A stretch of DNA of 64,000 bases from Flaviramulus basaltis (GCF_900114265.1 NZ_FPKV01000001.1:496001-560000), one strand, 5' to 3'; positions 34,232-45,355 are shown, counted from the first letter of the stretch. Notes: generated from the sequence alone by a model not told the origin. Made by a program: numbers and translations.

Positions 34232-35269
34232 TTAAGGTGCTGGATTTGGAATTTGAGCGTGTATCGCATTTATTTCTCCCAATAATTCTTTACTTAAATC
34301 AACATTAATACTCTCTATATTTTCTTTAAGTTGCTCTAAATTAGTAGCTCCAACAATATTACTTGTTAAAAATGGCTGTTGATTCACAAACGCCAATGCC
34401 ATTTGTGTTAGACTTATATTATTCGCTTTTGCCAATTGTAAATATTTTTCTGTTGCCTTTTTTGAGCGATCACCACTGTAACGTGCCATTCCAGGAAAAA
34501 GATTTAATCGTGAATCTGGGCTAGCGGTTCCTTCTATATATTTTCCCGTAAGCATGCCAAATGCTAGTGTAGAATAAGCTAATAATCCAATATTCTCTCT
34601 TATAGAAACTTCAGCAATATCACCTTCAAAAGTTCTATTTAGTAATGAGTATGAATTTTGAATTGTTATCATTCTTGGTAAACTATTATTCATTTTATGT
34701 TCTTCTAAAAAACGCATAGTTCCCCAAGCTTTTTCATTTGACAAACCAATATGCCTAATTTTACCTGCTTTAATTTGCTTGTCTAATGAGTGTAATACTT
34801 CGTTAAAATTATCCTCCCAAAAATCATTTGAATCATGTTTATAATCACGATTTCCAAAGGTATTAGTTAAGCGCTCTGGCCAATGTAGTTGGTACAAATC
34901 AATATAATCGGTTTGTAAGCGTTTTAATTCTTTATCTATTGCATCTTCAATTGATGCAAAACCATCTTTTCTAATATGTGCTACATAATCGCTACTGCGA
35001 CCAACTATTTTACTTGCTAATACTACTTTATCTCTATTACCCGTTTTTTTAAGCCATGTACCAATAATTTCACTTGTACTTCCTTGTGTTTCTGGTGTTG
35101 CTGGAACTGGATATAACTCTGCAGTATCAATAAAATTAACTCCTTGGTTAAAAGCATAATCTAATTGTGCATGACCATCAGATTCTGTGTTTTGGTTTCC
35201 CCAATTCATGGAACCTAAACAAATTTTACTAACTTTTATATTGGTATTTGGTAATGTTGTGTATTTCAT
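34232..35269 (-). CDS. Aldo/keto reductase, Tas-like
   Basis: A 345-residue NADPH-dependent oxidoreductase with a TIM barrel. Signatures are LGSMNWGNQNTESDGHAQLD near the start, FIDTAELYPVPATPETQGST with catalytic Asp and Tyr, the Lys in VVLASKIVG, and the His in YQLHWPERLTNTFG. Length and the end IPNPAP resemble E. coli Tas. The substrate is unknown. Monocistronic as far as can be seen. Confidence 0.9.
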   Translation of the reverse strand: MKYTTLPNTNIKVSKICLGSMNWGNQNTESDGHAQLDYAFNQGVNFIDTAELYPVPATPETQGSTSEIIGTWLKKTGNRDKVVLASKIVGRSSDYVAHIRKDGFASIEDAIDKELKRLQTDYIDLYQLHWPERLTNTFGNRDYKHDSNDFWEDNFNEVLHSLDKQIKAGKIRHIGLSNEKAWGTMRFLEEHKMNNSLPRMITIQNSYSLLNRTFEGDIAEVSIRENIGLLAYSTLAFGMLTGKYIEGTASPDSRLNLFPGMARYSGDRSKKATEKYLQLAKANNISLTQMALAFVNQQPFLTSNIVGATNLEQLKENIESINVDLSKELLGEINAIHAQIPNPAP

Positions 35270-35311
35270 TTTATGAATTATTCTATGATTAGATTAATTA
35301 GTAAAGATAAA

Positions 35312-35346
35312 AAAACCCTTCAGTTGATTTAAAACTGAAAGGTTTA
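35312..35346 (-). terminator. Terminator after OmpA-family gene
   Basis: On the minus strand AAACCTTTCAGTT pairs imperfectly with AACTGAAGGGTTT and is followed by a T run. Confidence 0.7.
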
Positions 35347-35369
35347 AAACTTTGTTAACGTTTATAAGT

Positions 35370-36329
35370 TTAATTATCGTTTAACAACTTAGATAGTTCA
35401 TCTAACTTTGGTGTTAAAATCACCTCAATACGTCTGTTTTTTGCTTTTCCTTCTGCCGTTTCGTTTGATGCAACTGGCGCATATTCCCCTCGTCCTGCAG
35501 CGGTTAAATTTTCTGGATTAATAGATACGTTTTCTCTTAAAATATTAACTATTGCCGTAGCACGCTTGGTTGATAAATCCCAGTTACCACTTAACTGTGC
35601 ATTACCTTGATAAGGAACATTATCCGTATGCCCCTCAATTAAAACTGCGATGTCTGGATTATCTCCAAGCACATTTCCTAATTGTTGTACTGCTCTTCTA
35701 CCTTCACTACCAACTGCCCAACTTCCAGAGTTAAATAATAGTTTATTTTCCATAGAAACATATACTTTTCCATCGCGTTGTTCAACTGTTAACCCTTTAC
35801 CTTCAAAATCGGTTAAAGCTCTTGAAATCGCATTTTTTAAGGCTGTCATTGCTGCATCTTTTGATGCAATAACATTTTCTAATTCTGCAACTCTGTTTGA
35901 ACGATCTTCTAACTCCTTTTTAAGTTTTTCTAAACGTGCGTTTTCTGCTGCTAAAGCTTGTTCTTTAGCTTCTAATTGTGCTAATAATTCTCTGTTCTTT
36001 TTAGAATTTGCTGCAATTGACGCCGAACTATTTTCTTCTAATGCATTATAGGAAGCTTTTAAATTATCATAATTCGCTTTTGAAGCATTATAATCAGCTT
36101 GTAATTTATCACGTTGAGTAACAGCCTCATCGTAAGCCGACTGAATTTGTTTTAATTCATTTTCTGCAGCAGTTTTAGCGCTTAAAAGTGCTTCATTATC
36201 TAATGATAATTTTCTGTTTTCACTTTTCAAATCAGCATATTTTGCTTCTAAATCTTTATATACTTTTGGTGATACACAAGAGGTAAAAACCACTAGAACT
36301 AATACTAAGAATGTGCTTTTTTTAATCAT
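35370..36329 (-). CDS. OmpA-family lipoprotein with long coiled coil
   Basis: A 319-residue lipoprotein (VVFTSCVSP, Cys at 18). Residues 25-165 form a long heptad-rich coiled coil. The C-terminus (about 185-310) is an OmpA peptidoglycan-binding domain with LLFNSGSWAVGSEGR, IEGHTDNVPY and LSTKRATAIVNIL, then AAGRGEYAPVASNETAEGKA. It links the outer membrane to the cell wall. Downstream of the xth gene by 31 bases and probably co-transcribed. Confidence 0.92.
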   Translation of the reverse strand: MIKKSTFLVLVLVVFTSCVSPKVYKDLEAKYADLKSENRKLSLDNEALLSAKTAAENELKQIQSAYDEAVTQRDKLQADYNASKANYDNLKASYNALEENSSASIAANSKKNRELLAQLEAKEQALAAENARLEKLKKELEDRSNRVAELENVIASKDAAMTALKNAISRALTDFEGKGLTVEQRDGKVYVSMENKLLFNSGSWAVGSEGRRAVQQLGNVLGDNPDIAVLIEGHTDNVPYQGNAQLSGNWDLSTKRATAIVNILRENVSINPENLTAAGRGEYAPVASNETAEGKAKNRRIEVILTPKLDELSKLLNDN

Positions 36330-36360
36330 TTTGATAGGTTTGTTTACTTAATAAATACTT

Positions 36361-37122
36361 TTAATTTTCTATTTCTAACAGAATAGGACAATGGTCGCTA
36401 TGTACTGCATCAGAAAGTATAACGGCTCTTTTAATGTTTTCTTGTAATGGTTTTGAAACCATGGCATAATCTAATCGCCAACCTTTGTTGTTAGCTCGCG
36501 AATTTGCACGATAACTCCACCATGTATATTGTTGAGATTCTTGATTTAAATATCTAAAAGAATCTATAAATCCACTATCAATAAAACTTCCAATCCATTC
36601 TCTTTCTACAGGTAAAAACCCTGAAACACCTTTCATTTTAGGATTGTGAATATCAATTTCTTCATGACAAATATTATAATCGCCACAAATAACTAAGTTT
36701 GGAATTTCTATTTTAAGATTATTTATATAGGCATGAAACATATCCATATATTCTAATTTATGGTCTAAACGCGCATCATTTGTGCCTGATGGTAAATATA
36801 AACTCATAACTGAAAGGCCATCAAAATCTACACGCACGTTGCGTCCTTCAAAATCCATAGATGCTATTCCTGTTCCATATTCTACATGGTTTGGTTCTGT
36901 TTTGCTTAAAATAGCAACACCACTATAACCTTTTTTTTGAGCACTAAACCAATATTGGTATTTATATCCAGCCTCAGTAAATAGGTTTAAATCCAGTTGT
37001 TCTTTTAACGCCTTAATTTCTTGTAAGCAAATAACATCTGGATTTGCACTTTTAACCCAATTTATAAAACCTTTATTTAAAGCTGCTCGAATACCATTTA
37101 CGTTATAGGATATAATTTTCAT
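36361..37122 (-). CDS. xth: Exodeoxyribonuclease III (AP endonuclease)
   Basis: A 253-residue DNA-repair enzyme that cuts at abasic sites. EEP-family residues are in place: SYNVNGIRAA (Asn7), CLQEIKA (Glu34), SLYLPSGTND, ICGDYNICHEEIDIHNP (Asp and Asn), WRLDYAMVS and SDHCPILLEI (final Asp-His). Length agrees with the 250-270 residue family. It leads a two-gene unit with the OmpA lipoprotein gene. Confidence 0.95.
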   Translation of the reverse strand: MKIISYNVNGIRAALNKGFINWVKSANPDVICLQEIKALKEQLDLNLFTEAGYKYQYWFSAQKKGYSGVAILSKTEPNHVEYGTGIASMDFEGRNVRVDFDGLSVMSLYLPSGTNDARLDHKLEYMDMFHAYINNLKIEIPNLVICGDYNICHEEIDIHNPKMKGVSGFLPVEREWIGSFIDSGFIDSFRYLNQESQQYTWWSYRANSRANNKGWRLDYAMVSKPLQENIKRAVILSDAVHSDHCPILLEIEN

Positions 37123-37244
37123 CTGATTTAATAAGAATTTTAGCTAAAATAAATAATGCGTTACATTTACACTATTAAATATAGCATGAGTTTTAACGAA
37201 GCTATTAACAAAATATTTTAAACGTTTTACAGTTTAATTACTTG

Positions 37245-40200
37245 ATGAAGTTTTTTACATATATTCTTATGTTTCTAATTGGTTTTTGTGGAGTTTCGCA
37301 AGACCAAAATTCTAATTATAAAACTAAAAAATTTGCTGTAAAAGATTCTATTCGTATTGATAGTGTAAGCATAAATTCAAGCTACTTTTCAATCAAAAAA
37401 AAGAATAACACAGTTATAGATTCTACCTTTTATACTGTTGATTTTTCTAAAGCCATTTTAACCTTTAAAAAACCTATTGAAACTGATTCAATAATTATAA
37501 ATTACTTGAAATTTCCTGAGTTTTTAACTAAAACTTATAAGCAATTGGATGAGAAGATAATAGTTGAAAATAATAGTAACAATCAAATATTATACAAGTT
37601 ATCTCAACCTAATACGTCTAATACTTTTATTCCTTTTGATGGTTTAACAACCTCAGGAAGCATTTCACGAGGCGTTACTGTAGGCAATAATCAAAACTCG
37701 GTTTTAAATAGTGAATTAGATCTTCAAATTACAGGAAAGTTAAACGACAAAGTCTCGCTTAGAGCTTCCATTCAAGATGCTAATATTCCTTTACAAGAAA
37801 GTGGTTATAGTCAGCGTTTAGATGAGTTCGACCAAGTTTTTATTGAATTGTTTAGCGAGCGTTGGAATATTAGAGCTGGTGATATTGATTTAGTAAACAA
37901 CAATTCTTATTTCGCTAATTTTTCTAAACGTGTACAAGGTTTAAATTTAAATGTTAAACTAGGTGAAGAAGATAAACAAACCAATTTATTTGCTGCTGGT
38001 GCTATTGTTCGCGGACAATTCACCACTAGTCAATTTACAGCACAAGAAGGCAATCAAGGACCATATAAACTCCAAGGACAAAATGGTGAGTTGTTTGTGC
38101 TTATTGTATCTGGTAGTGAAACCGTTTATGTAAATGGTGTTGCTGTAAAACGAGGCGAAGATCAAGATTATATAATTGATTATAACGCGGGTGAAATTAT
38201 TTTCAACTCAACATTTCCCATTACTTCCGAGATGCGTATTACTGTTGATTATCAATTTAGTGATAGAAATTACTCGCGTTTTGTAGCTTATGGTGGTGGA
38301 AAAATTGAAAGTAAAAAATTAAATATTGGAATTTCTGTGTATTCTGAAAATGATGCTAAAAATCAGCCACTACAACAAAATTTATCTGAAGAACAAGTTC
38401 AAATTTTAGCTGATGCTGGAGATGACAGAACGCAAATGGTTGCGCCATCAGAAGTACGAGAAGACTTAAATGAAAATAGAATATTATATAGAAAAGAGTT
38501 TATTAGTGGTAATGAAGCTTTTGTTTTCTCAAATAGTCCAGACGATGAATTGTATAGAGTAAGATTTTCTTTAGTAGGTAACAATCTAGGAGATTATATT
38601 TTAAGTAACACCAATGCTATTAATAACATTTATGAATATGCTGGAATTAATCAAGGAAATTATGCGCCAATTGTGCAATTAATAGCGCCAACAAAACTAC
38701 AGATTGCTGTTTTAAATGGAAGTTATAAACCTTCTGAAAAAACTACCATAAATTTTGAAGCTTCAGGGAGCAAAAATGATTTGAATTTATTTTCTAACGC
38801 TGATGATGAAAACAATGATGGTTTTGCTGGTAAAATAAATATTGAACAATCGCTTATAAAAAATGATAGTCTTTGGAATTTTGATGTGTTTGTAGATAGT
38901 GATTATATAAGTAAAGACTACCGAAATATTGAAGGACTTTACAATCCAGAATTTAACCGAGATTGGAATTTAGACCAAACTAATATAAATGGTATAGGTC
39001 TTAATTTAGGAAATCAAATACTTCTAAATTCTGGTTTTAGATTTTTTCATCATAAAAAAGGTTTTGCAGATTACCAATTTGAGCATCTAAATTTTTCAGA
39101 TGGATTTAGTGGCAACAGACATATTATAAATGCCAATTTACTATTAAACAAGTTTAACATTTTATCTTATTCAAGCTTTTTAGATGCCAATTCTAATACA
39201 AATTCCTCTACTTTTTTAAGGTCTTACAACCGTATTACTTATAGTATGAAAAAAAGTTGGTTAGGGACAAAACTAGCTTTTGAAGATAATGAACAAACAA
39301 ACATTTCAACTCAAACTCTTACACCATTAAGTCAGAAATTTAAGTCTTATGAAGTGTTTATAGGGGTTGGAGATAGCACTAATGTTTTTACTGAAATTGG
39401 CTACAAAAACCGTGTAAACGATAGCATTAGAAATAACGAATTACAAAAAGTAAATACATCAAATACATTTTATTTAGACTCCAAACTTGTTCAAAATAAA
39501 AACACCAATTTATCATTGTATGCTAATTATAGAAGCTTAAAAAGCGAAGATGAAAATGTAGAAGATGAACGATCTATAAATTCGAGGTTACAATTCAATC
39601 AAAATATTTTTAACCAATTAATACAATGGAATACCATTTTTGAAACCAATTCTGGAACATTACCTCAACAAGATTTCACCTATGTTGAAGTTGAAGCTGG
39701 ACAAGGCACTTACACTTGGATTGATTATAACACTAACGGCATTCAAGAACTTGAAGAGTTTGAAATCGCTCAATTTCAAGATCAAGGCAAATATATTCGG
39801 GTACTTTTACCTAATCGAGTATTTATAAAAACACATCAAAATAGGTTGAGCCAAACGCTAACTTTAAATCCTGCACAATGGTCTGTTTCAGAAAATAAAA
39901 CAGAAAAAATATTTTCACATTTTTACAATCAAACCAGCTATTTAATAGATAGAAAAACAAAAAGAGAAGGCAATAGTTTTAATCTAAATCCTTTTAAAAA
40001 TAATGAAGAAGATCAATTAGGATTACAACTAAATTTTAGAAACGTTTTCTTTTTTAATCGCGGAAAGCAGCGCTATACAACATCTTACACCTTTCTTGAT
40101 AATACCACTAGAAATATTTTATCTATTGGATTTATTGAGAATAGTTTAAAAAGTCATCAAATTAATTTTAATCATAAAATAGCTGAAAGTTGGTTAATCA

Positions 40201-40667
40201 ATTTTCTATCTGCTTTTGATAATAACGAAAGTATAAGCGAAAATTTTGCAAGTAAAAATTACAATTTTGATGAAGCAAGATTTACCCCTAAACTCTCTTA
40301 TTTATTTAATGACAATTCAAGTTTTGATATATTCTATCAATATGCAAGTAAAGAGAATACTATCGGAAACTTAGAATCTTTAAAACAACAGAAATACGGT
40401 ATTTCTTTTTCTTTAACTAATAGCCAAAAAAGTGCTATAAATGGTGAGTTTAATTATTTTTCGAATATATATGATGGAAATGCAAATACACCTGTTGCAT
40501 ATCAAATATTAGAAGGTTTACAACCGGGAAAAAACTTTACATGGAGTTTGTTAGCGCAAAAAAAGTTAACCGATTTCTTAGACCTTAACTTAAGTTATTT
40601 TGGAAGAAAAACTGAAACCAGCAAAACCATTCATTCTGGATCAATTCAATTAAAAGCTTATTTTTAA
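37245..40667 (+). CDS. Large outer-membrane protein of unknown function
   Basis: A 1140-residue protein from ATG 37245 (a TTG one codon upstream is also in frame). A signal peptide (ending FCGVS) precedes a segment with GSISRGVTVGNNQNSVLNSE and LQITGKLNDKVSLRASIQDA, then a domain with YVNGVAVKRGEDQDYIIDYN followed by GEIIFNSTFPITSEMRITVD. The rest alternates short polar strands with aromatics and ends in FGRKTETSKTIHSGSIQLKA then YF, indicating a large barrel. The GEDYxIDYxxGxI motif also appears in giant flavobacterial surface proteins such as SprA, but the length is less than half of SprA. Overlaps the M28 gene end by four bases. Confidence 0.75.
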   Translation: MKFFTYILMFLIGFCGVSQDQNSNYKTKKFAVKDSIRIDSVSINSSYFSIKKKNNTVIDSTFYTVDFSKAILTFKKPIETDSIIINYLKFPEFLTKTYKQLDEKIIVENNSNNQILYKLSQPNTSNTFIPFDGLTTSGSISRGVTVGNNQNSVLNSELDLQITGKLNDKVSLRASIQDANIPLQESGYSQRLDEFDQVFIELFSERWNIRAGDIDLVNNNSYFANFSKRVQGLNLNVKLGEEDKQTNLFAAGAIVRGQFTTSQFTAQEGNQGPYKLQGQNGELFVLIVSGSETVYVNGVAVKRGEDQDYIIDYNAGEIIFNSTFPITSEMRITVDYQFSDRNYSRFVAYGGGKIESKKLNIGISVYSENDAKNQPLQQNLSEEQVQILADAGDDRTQMVAPSEVREDLNENRILYRKEFISGNEAFVFSNSPDDELYRVRFSLVGNNLGDYILSNTNAINNIYEYAGINQGNYAPIVQLIAPTKLQIAVLNGSYKPSEKTTINFEASGSKNDLNLFSNADDENNDGFAGKINIEQSLIKNDSLWNFDVFVDSDYISKDYRNIEGLYNPEFNRDWNLDQTNINGIGLNLGNQILLNSGFRFFHHKKGFADYQFEHLNFSDGFSGNRHIINANLLLNKFNILSYSSFLDANSNTNSSTFLRSYNRITYSMKKSWLGTKLAFEDNEQTNISTQTLTPLSQKFKSYEVFIGVGDSTNVFTEIGYKNRVNDSIRNNELQKVNTSNTFYLDSKLVQNKNTNLSLYANYRSLKSEDENVEDERSINSRLQFNQNIFNQLIQWNTIFETNSGTLPQQDFTYVEVEAGQGTYTWIDYNTNGIQELEEFEIAQFQDQGKYIRVLLPNRVFIKTHQNRLSQTLTLNPAQWSVSENKTEKIFSHFYNQTSYLIDRKTKREGNSFNLNPFKNNEEDQLGLQLNFRNVFFFNRGKQRYTTSYTFLDNTTRNILSIGFIENSLKSHQINFNHKIAESWLINFLSAFDNNESISENFASKNYNFDEARFTPKLSYLFNDNSSFDIFYQYASKENTIGNLESLKQQKYGISFSLTNSQKSAINGEFNYFSNIYDGNANTPVAYQILEGLQPGKNFTWSLLAQKKLTDFLDLNLSYFGRKTETSKTIHSGSIQLKAYF

Positions 40668-41581
40668 AATTTAGAATTATCTATTTTTTCAAAAACTGAA
40701 ATAATTGTTTTTACCGCATTTATATAAAATTCTGGTTTGATGTTTTCGTAATCATCAGTTGGTTCATGGTAATCCTTATGGTCTTCAACTCCAAAGTATA
40801 AAAACGGAATGTCTTTTTTATAAAAATTAGCATGATCGGAAGCATAGGTCCAATTCTCTAAACCATCATATCCTTCGTGTCCAGTTAAAAGTTTAATCTT
40901 TTTAGATTCTTCAATATTTGAAACAATATATTTTAATTGTTTATTTTTCGCTGTTCCTACTACAAACAATTCATCCTTTTCACTCCTACTAATCATATCC
41001 ATATTAATATTGAGGATAATGTCCTTTTTTGAAACAATAGGATTATTTACAAAATATTTTGATCCCTGTAAACCTAATTCTTCAGCATCAAAAGCAGCTA
41101 AAATAACTGAGTGTTTAGGTGGATTTTTTATAAAATACTCAGCAAAACTGAATAAGGCACTTATACCAGAAGCATTATCATCTGCTCCATTATATATTGT
41201 ATCATGTTGAACACCTTCATGGTCATAATGCGCGCTTAAAACAATATATTTATTGGATGATTCAGAGCCTTTAATAATACCTAAAACATTTGTAGCTTTA
41301 TAATAGTTTCGTTTATTAATGAAGGTGAAATTTTGATTATAATCCTTAACCAATGGTAAAACATGCAATGCATTAAATTGATTGATGATGTATTTTTTTG
41401 CCTTTATTGCGCCTTCTGTATTGGTTCGCCTACCTTCAAAAGCATCTGATGACAATGCTTGAATGTGCTTTAATAAAGAGGTTTCATTAAATAATTCATG
41501 CGTATTTAAATCACCTTGAGCTACGCTTACACCACTAAAAAATAAGCAGTAAATAAATAAACAGTAAATAGATTTAGGCAT
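40664..41581 (-). CDS. M28 family zinc aminopeptidase, secreted
   Basis: A 305-residue exported peptidase (signal peptide, cleavage near VAQ, 20-22). The two-zinc site is complete: SAHYDHEG (His, Asp), NGADDNASG (bridging Asp), DAEELGLQGS (catalytic Glu pair), NMDMIS (Asp) and DHKDYHEPTDD (His). The gene end overlaps the convergent outer-membrane protein gene by four bases. The substrate is probably short peptides in the periplasm. Confidence 0.92.
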   Translation of the reverse strand: MPKSIYCLFIYCLFFSGVSVAQGDLNTHELFNETSLLKHIQALSSDAFEGRRTNTEGAIKAKKYIINQFNALHVLPLVKDYNQNFTFINKRNYYKATNVLGIIKGSESSNKYIVLSAHYDHEGVQHDTIYNGADDNASGISALFSFAEYFIKNPPKHSVILAAFDAEELGLQGSKYFVNNPIVSKKDIILNINMDMISRSEKDELFVVGTAKNKQLKYIVSNIEESKKIKLLTGHEGYDGLENWTYASDHANFYKKDIPFLYFGVEDHKDYHEPTDDYENIKPEFYINAVKTIISVFEKIDNSKF

Positions 41582-41660
41582 AAAAAAGACAATAATATAT
41601 ATTTAAAAAATAGCTGACAAAGATACATATATTATTCATATCCCCTTTTTGTATAAAACA

Positions 41661-41696
41661 AAAAAGCTCATATCATCAAAAATGATATGAGCTTCA
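41661..41696 (-). terminator. Terminator after sdhCAB
   Basis: A 13-base stem AAGCTCATATCAT / ATGATATGAGCTT with a five-base loop; on the minus strand it is followed by a T run. Confidence 0.85.
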
Positions 41697-41712
41697 AGTA
41701 TATATTTTGTTT

Positions 41713-42453
41713 TTAAATAGATGCTTTCATAAGCTCTCTATTCATTCTAGCTATGTTTTCTAATGAAATTCCTTTAGGACATTCAATCTCACAAGCACCT
41801 GTGTTTGTACAGTTACCAAAACCTTCTAAATCCATTTGGGCAACCATGTTTTTAACACGGTCTGCTGCTTCAACTTGTCCTTGTGGTAATAAAGCATATT
41901 GTGATACTTTAGCTCCTACAAATAACATCGCTGAAGAGTTTTTACAACTTGCAACACATGCCCCACAACCAATACATGTTGCTGCATCCATAGCTTCATC
42001 TGCAGCATGTTTTGAAATTGGAATAGCATTTGCATCTTGTGTATTACCAGAAGTATTTACAGAAATATATCCACCTGCATGTTGAATTCTATCAAAAGAA
42101 CTTCTATCTACAATTAAATCTTTTAATACTGGAAATGCTGTTGCTCTAAATGGTTCAATAGTAATTGTATCACCATCTTTAAACATTCTCATGTGTAATT
42201 GACAAGTGGTAACTCCTCTATCTGGACCATGTGCTTCTCCATTTATATACATAGAACACATGCCGCATATTCCTTCGCGACAATCATGATCGAAAGCTAC
42301 TGGGTCTTCCCCAGAGTTTACTAACTGCTCATTTAAAACATCCATCATTTCTAAAAAAGACATATGCTCTGAAATTTCAGTAACTTTATAATCCACCATT
42401 CGACCCTTTGTCTTCGAGTCTTTTTGTCTCCAAATTTTAAGTGTTAAATTCAT
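41713..42453 (-). CDS. sdhB: Succinate dehydrogenase/fumarate reductase iron-sulfur subunit
   Basis: A 246-residue electron-transfer subunit of respiratory complex II. Cysteine sets are visible for the 2Fe-2S cluster ([19 protein letters not shown] and a later Cys in VTTCQLHM), the 4Fe-4S cluster ([11 protein letters not shown]) and the third cluster ([12 protein letters not shown]). It is last in the sdhC-sdhA-sdhB operon, 11 bases after sdhA. Confidence 0.96.
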   Translation of the reverse strand: MNLTLKIWRQKDSKTKGRMVDYKVTEISEHMSFLEMMDVLNEQLVNSGEDPVAFDHDCREGICGMCSMYINGEAHGPDRGVTTCQLHMRMFKDGDTITIEPFRATAFPVLKDLIVDRSSFDRIQHAGGYISVNTSGNTQDANAIPISKHAADEAMDAATCIGCGACVASCKNSSAMLFVGAKVSQYALLPQGQVEAADRVKNMVAQMDLEGFGNCTNTGACEIECPKGISLENIARMNRELMKASI

Positions 42454-42464
42454 AGTGTCTTTTT

Positions 42465-44477
42465 TTATTTGTATGAACGTTGTTTTAGTTCAATATCTTT
42501 AAATTCTAATTCTTCTTTATGTAAAACTGCGTCTGCAGGTTCTCCTTTATACTCCCAAGCTGCAACAAATGCAAAATCTTTATCATTACGTTTTGCTTCT
42601 CCTTTTTGAGGTCCAGATTCTTCTGCAGATTCTTCACGGAAGTGACCTCCACAAGATTCTTCTCTCATTAAAGCATCTTTAGCAAATAATTCACCTAATT
42701 CTAAGAAATCAGCAACACGTCCTGCTTTTTCAAGTTCTGGATTAATTTCAGCTGCCGTTCCTGGCACAGAAACTTCTTTCCAGAATTCTTCTCGAATTGC
42801 TTTAATTTCTGCCATAGCTTCTATTAGGCCTTCAGCATTTCTAGACATTCCTGCCTTATCCCACATTACTTTTCCTAATTTCTTATGAAAATAATCTACA
42901 GATTTTGTTCCTTTATTATTTACAAAGAAATTAATACGATCTGTAACTTCTTTTTCAGCTTCTTCAAATTCTGGCGTATCAGTCGAAATTTTTCCGGTAC
43001 GAATATCATCTGATAAATAATCTCCAATAGTATATGGTAATACAAAATAACCATCAGCTAAACCTTGCATTAAAGCAGAAGCTCCAAGTCTGTTTGCTCC
43101 ATGATCTGAGAAATTAGCTTCTCCAATACAATAACACCCTGGAATAGTTGTCATCAAATTATAATCAACCCAAACACCTCCCATTGTATAGTGAACTGCC
43201 GGATAAATCATCATTGGTGTTTCGTATGGATTTTCATCTACAATTTTCTCATACATTTGGAATAAGTTCCCATACTTTTCTTCAACAATAGCTTGGCCTA
43301 ATTCGTATACTTTTTCTTTTGATGGATTTGATATATTATGAATTTTAGCTTGCTCGACTCCATAACGTTGAATCGCCGAAGCAAAGTCTAAGTAAACGGC
43401 TTCTCCAGTTGCATTAACTCCGTAACCAGCATCACAACGCTCTTTTGCAGCTCTTGAAGCTACATCACGAGGCACTAAGTTTCCAAAAGCTGGATAACGA
43501 CGTTCTAAGTAATAATCTCTTTCATCTTCAGACAAATCGGTTGGTTTTTTACGTCCTTCACGAATTGCCATAACATCTTCCATATTCTTTGGCACCCAAA
43601 TACGTCCATCATTACGAAGAGACTCAGACATCAATGTTAATTTAGACTGATAATCTCCTGAACGCGGAATACAAGTTGGGTGAATTTGCGTATAACAAGG
43701 ATTAGCGAAATACGCTCCTTTTTTATGAATTTTCCATCCAGCTGTCACATTCGATCCCATAGCATTGGTTGATAAGAAATATACATTTCCATACCCTCCA
43801 GAAGCTACAACTACCGCATGAGCAGAATGTCTTTCTATTTCTCCTGTAATTAAATTACGAGCGATAATACCACGAGCTTTTCCATCAACTTTTACGACAT
43901 CTAGCATTTCGTGGCGGTTATACATTTGTATTTTACCACGTGCTATTTGACGGTTCATTGCTGAGTATGCTCCTAATAAAAGTTGTTGTCCTGTTTGTCC
44001 TTTAGCATAAAAAGTTCTAGAAACCAATACACCTCCAAAAGAACGGTTATCTAACAACCCTCCATAATCACGTGCAAAAGGAACACCTTGAGCCACACAT
44101 TGATCTATAATATTTGTTGATACCTCAGCTAAACGATATACGTTAGCTTCACGCGAACGATAATCCCCTCCTTTTACTGTATCGTAAAATAATCTATATG
44201 TCGAATCACCGTCGCCTTGATAATTTTTAGCAGCATTAATTCCTCCTTGTGCAGCAATTGAGTGTGCACGACGTGGAGAATCTTGATAACAAAATGCTTT
44301 TACATTGTATCCCAATTCTGCTAAAGTTGCAGCGGCAGAACCTCCTGCTAAACCTGTTCCTACAACAATAATATCTATGTGACGCTTATTGGCAGGATTA
44401 ACTAAGTCTATATGATTTTTATAATCTGTCCATTTATCTTGAATTGGACCTTTTGGTACTTTTGAATCTAAAGCCAT
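42465..44477 (-). CDS. sdhA: Succinate dehydrogenase/fumarate reductase flavoprotein subunit
   Basis: A 670-residue FAD-bearing catalytic subunit. It has the dinucleotide-binding [19 protein letters not shown] near 38, the flavin-attachment region [20 protein letters not shown], the active-site TIHP-like [14 protein letters not shown] and the conserved [10 protein letters not shown] with [20 protein letters not shown]. Length, somewhat above 600, fits the Bacteroidota/B. subtilis-like type. Between sdhC and sdhB. Confidence 0.96.
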   Translation of the reverse strand: MALDSKVPKGPIQDKWTDYKNHIDLVNPANKRHIDIIVVGTGLAGGSAAATLAELGYNVKAFCYQDSPRRAHSIAAQGGINAAKNYQGDGDSTYRLFYDTVKGGDYRSREANVYRLAEVSTNIIDQCVAQGVPFARDYGGLLDNRSFGGVLVSRTFYAKGQTGQQLLLGAYSAMNRQIARGKIQMYNRHEMLDVVKVDGKARGIIARNLITGEIERHSAHAVVVASGGYGNVYFLSTNAMGSNVTAGWKIHKKGAYFANPCYTQIHPTCIPRSGDYQSKLTLMSESLRNDGRIWVPKNMEDVMAIREGRKKPTDLSEDERDYYLERRYPAFGNLVPRDVASRAAKERCDAGYGVNATGEAVYLDFASAIQRYGVEQAKIHNISNPSKEKVYELGQAIVEEKYGNLFQMYEKIVDENPYETPMMIYPAVHYTMGGVWVDYNLMTTIPGCYCIGEANFSDHGANRLGASALMQGLADGYFVLPYTIGDYLSDDIRTGKISTDTPEFEEAEKEVTDRINFFVNNKGTKSVDYFHKKLGKVMWDKAGMSRNAEGLIEAMAEIKAIREEFWKEVSVPGTAAEINPELEKAGRVADFLELGELFAKDALMREESCGGHFREESAEESGPQKGEAKRNDKDFAFVAAWEYKGEPADAVLHKEELEFKDIELKQRSYK

Positions 44478-44488
44478 ACTATTTAAGA

Positions 44489-45166
44489 TTAATGGTTAAA
44501 ATGATGATAAAGTGCAATAAAAATAAATCCTAATGGAATTATTATAGAGTAAGCTTTTCCAATACTCTGTAAACGTTTTTTACGAATTGTTGAAGCTCCC
44601 ATAGATTGAAATGCTGCTGTAAAGCCGTGTAATAAGTGTAATGCTAAAAACACAAAAGCTAACACATATGCTCCTACTCTAATCGGGCTTACAAATTTAT
44701 GTGTTAGTTCTTCATAGTATCTAAACCCTTCAACGCCTTCAATAGTTCCAGACCAATCGCCTTGAATATATTTCGTATTAATTTCTGGAAACCAAAAATC
44801 AATAAAATGCAGTACTATAAATGCGAGAATAGCAAGACCGCTATATATCATATTTCTACTCATCCATGAAGAATTAGCTGCGCCATTATTTTTTACATAA
44901 GCTATTTTTCTTGCATTTTTATTCTTAATCTCTAATACAAATCCCATAATAAAATGAAATACTACACCGAAAATTAAAACAGGTTGCAATGCAAATTGCA
45001 CCAACGGGTTTGTACCCATAAAATGTGAAACTTCGTTAAAAAGTTCTGGACTGAATACGGATAAAATATTAATTGCAAAATGTTGAAGTAAGAAAAACAT
45101 AAGGAAGAATGCTGAAAGTGCCATAGCTACTTTTCTTCCAATTGAAGATTTAAAAAATCCACCCAT
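44489..45166 (-). CDS. sdhC: Succinate dehydrogenase cytochrome b subunit
   Basis: A 225-residue membrane anchor with five hydrophobic helices. His residues suited to two b-hemes are in [33 protein letters not shown] and [12 protein letters not shown]. One single subunit with two hemes marks type-B complex II, as in Wolinella and Bacillus. The first gene of the operon, behind a strong promoter. Confidence 0.94.
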   Translation of the reverse strand: MGGFFKSSIGRKVAMALSAFFLMFFLLQHFAINILSVFSPELFNEVSHFMGTNPLVQFALQPVLIFGVVFHFIMGFVLEIKNKNARKIAYVKNNGAANSSWMSRNMIYSGLAILAFIVLHFIDFWFPEINTKYIQGDWSGTIEGVEGFRYYEELTHKFVSPIRVGAYVLAFVFLALHLLHGFTAAFQSMGASTIRKKRLQSIGKAYSIIIPLGFIFIALYHHFNH

Positions 45167-45193
45167 TATTTTAGAAGTTAATTTATTTAATTA

Positions 45194-45225
45194 CAAAGGT
45201 AAGCTAGCATTCATTTATAGACAAA
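45194..45225 (-). promoter_or_regulatory. Promoter of sdhCAB
   Basis: Minus strand TTTG (45225-45222), 20 bases, TACCTTTG (45201-45194): a full match to TTTG / TAnnTTTG. The start codon is about 28 bases past the -7 box. Confidence 0.75.
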
Positions 45226-45355
45226 TAACAAATGTCTTGTTTTTACTATTTAGAATGGTTTTAAAGAGATTGACCCAACTAACAATACGTTAATTTATTT
45301 TTACAAAAATTAAAGTATTGAAAATTATTAAATAGTTTTTTTAAATAATTCATAA

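Noticed and set aside
35650-36051. Plus-strand frame of 133 codons opposite the OmpA lipoprotein gene
   Set aside because: It is a mirror of the coiled-coil coding region (Ser/Ala/Phe-rich) and has no supporting signal.
37245-40667. SprA (Sov) itself
   Set aside because: SprA is around 2400 residues; this protein is 1140 and lacks the SprA repeats beyond one short motif.
41753-42085. Plus-strand frame of 110 codons opposite sdhB
   Set aside because: It lies fully inside the conserved iron-sulfur subunit gene; no promoter, no family.
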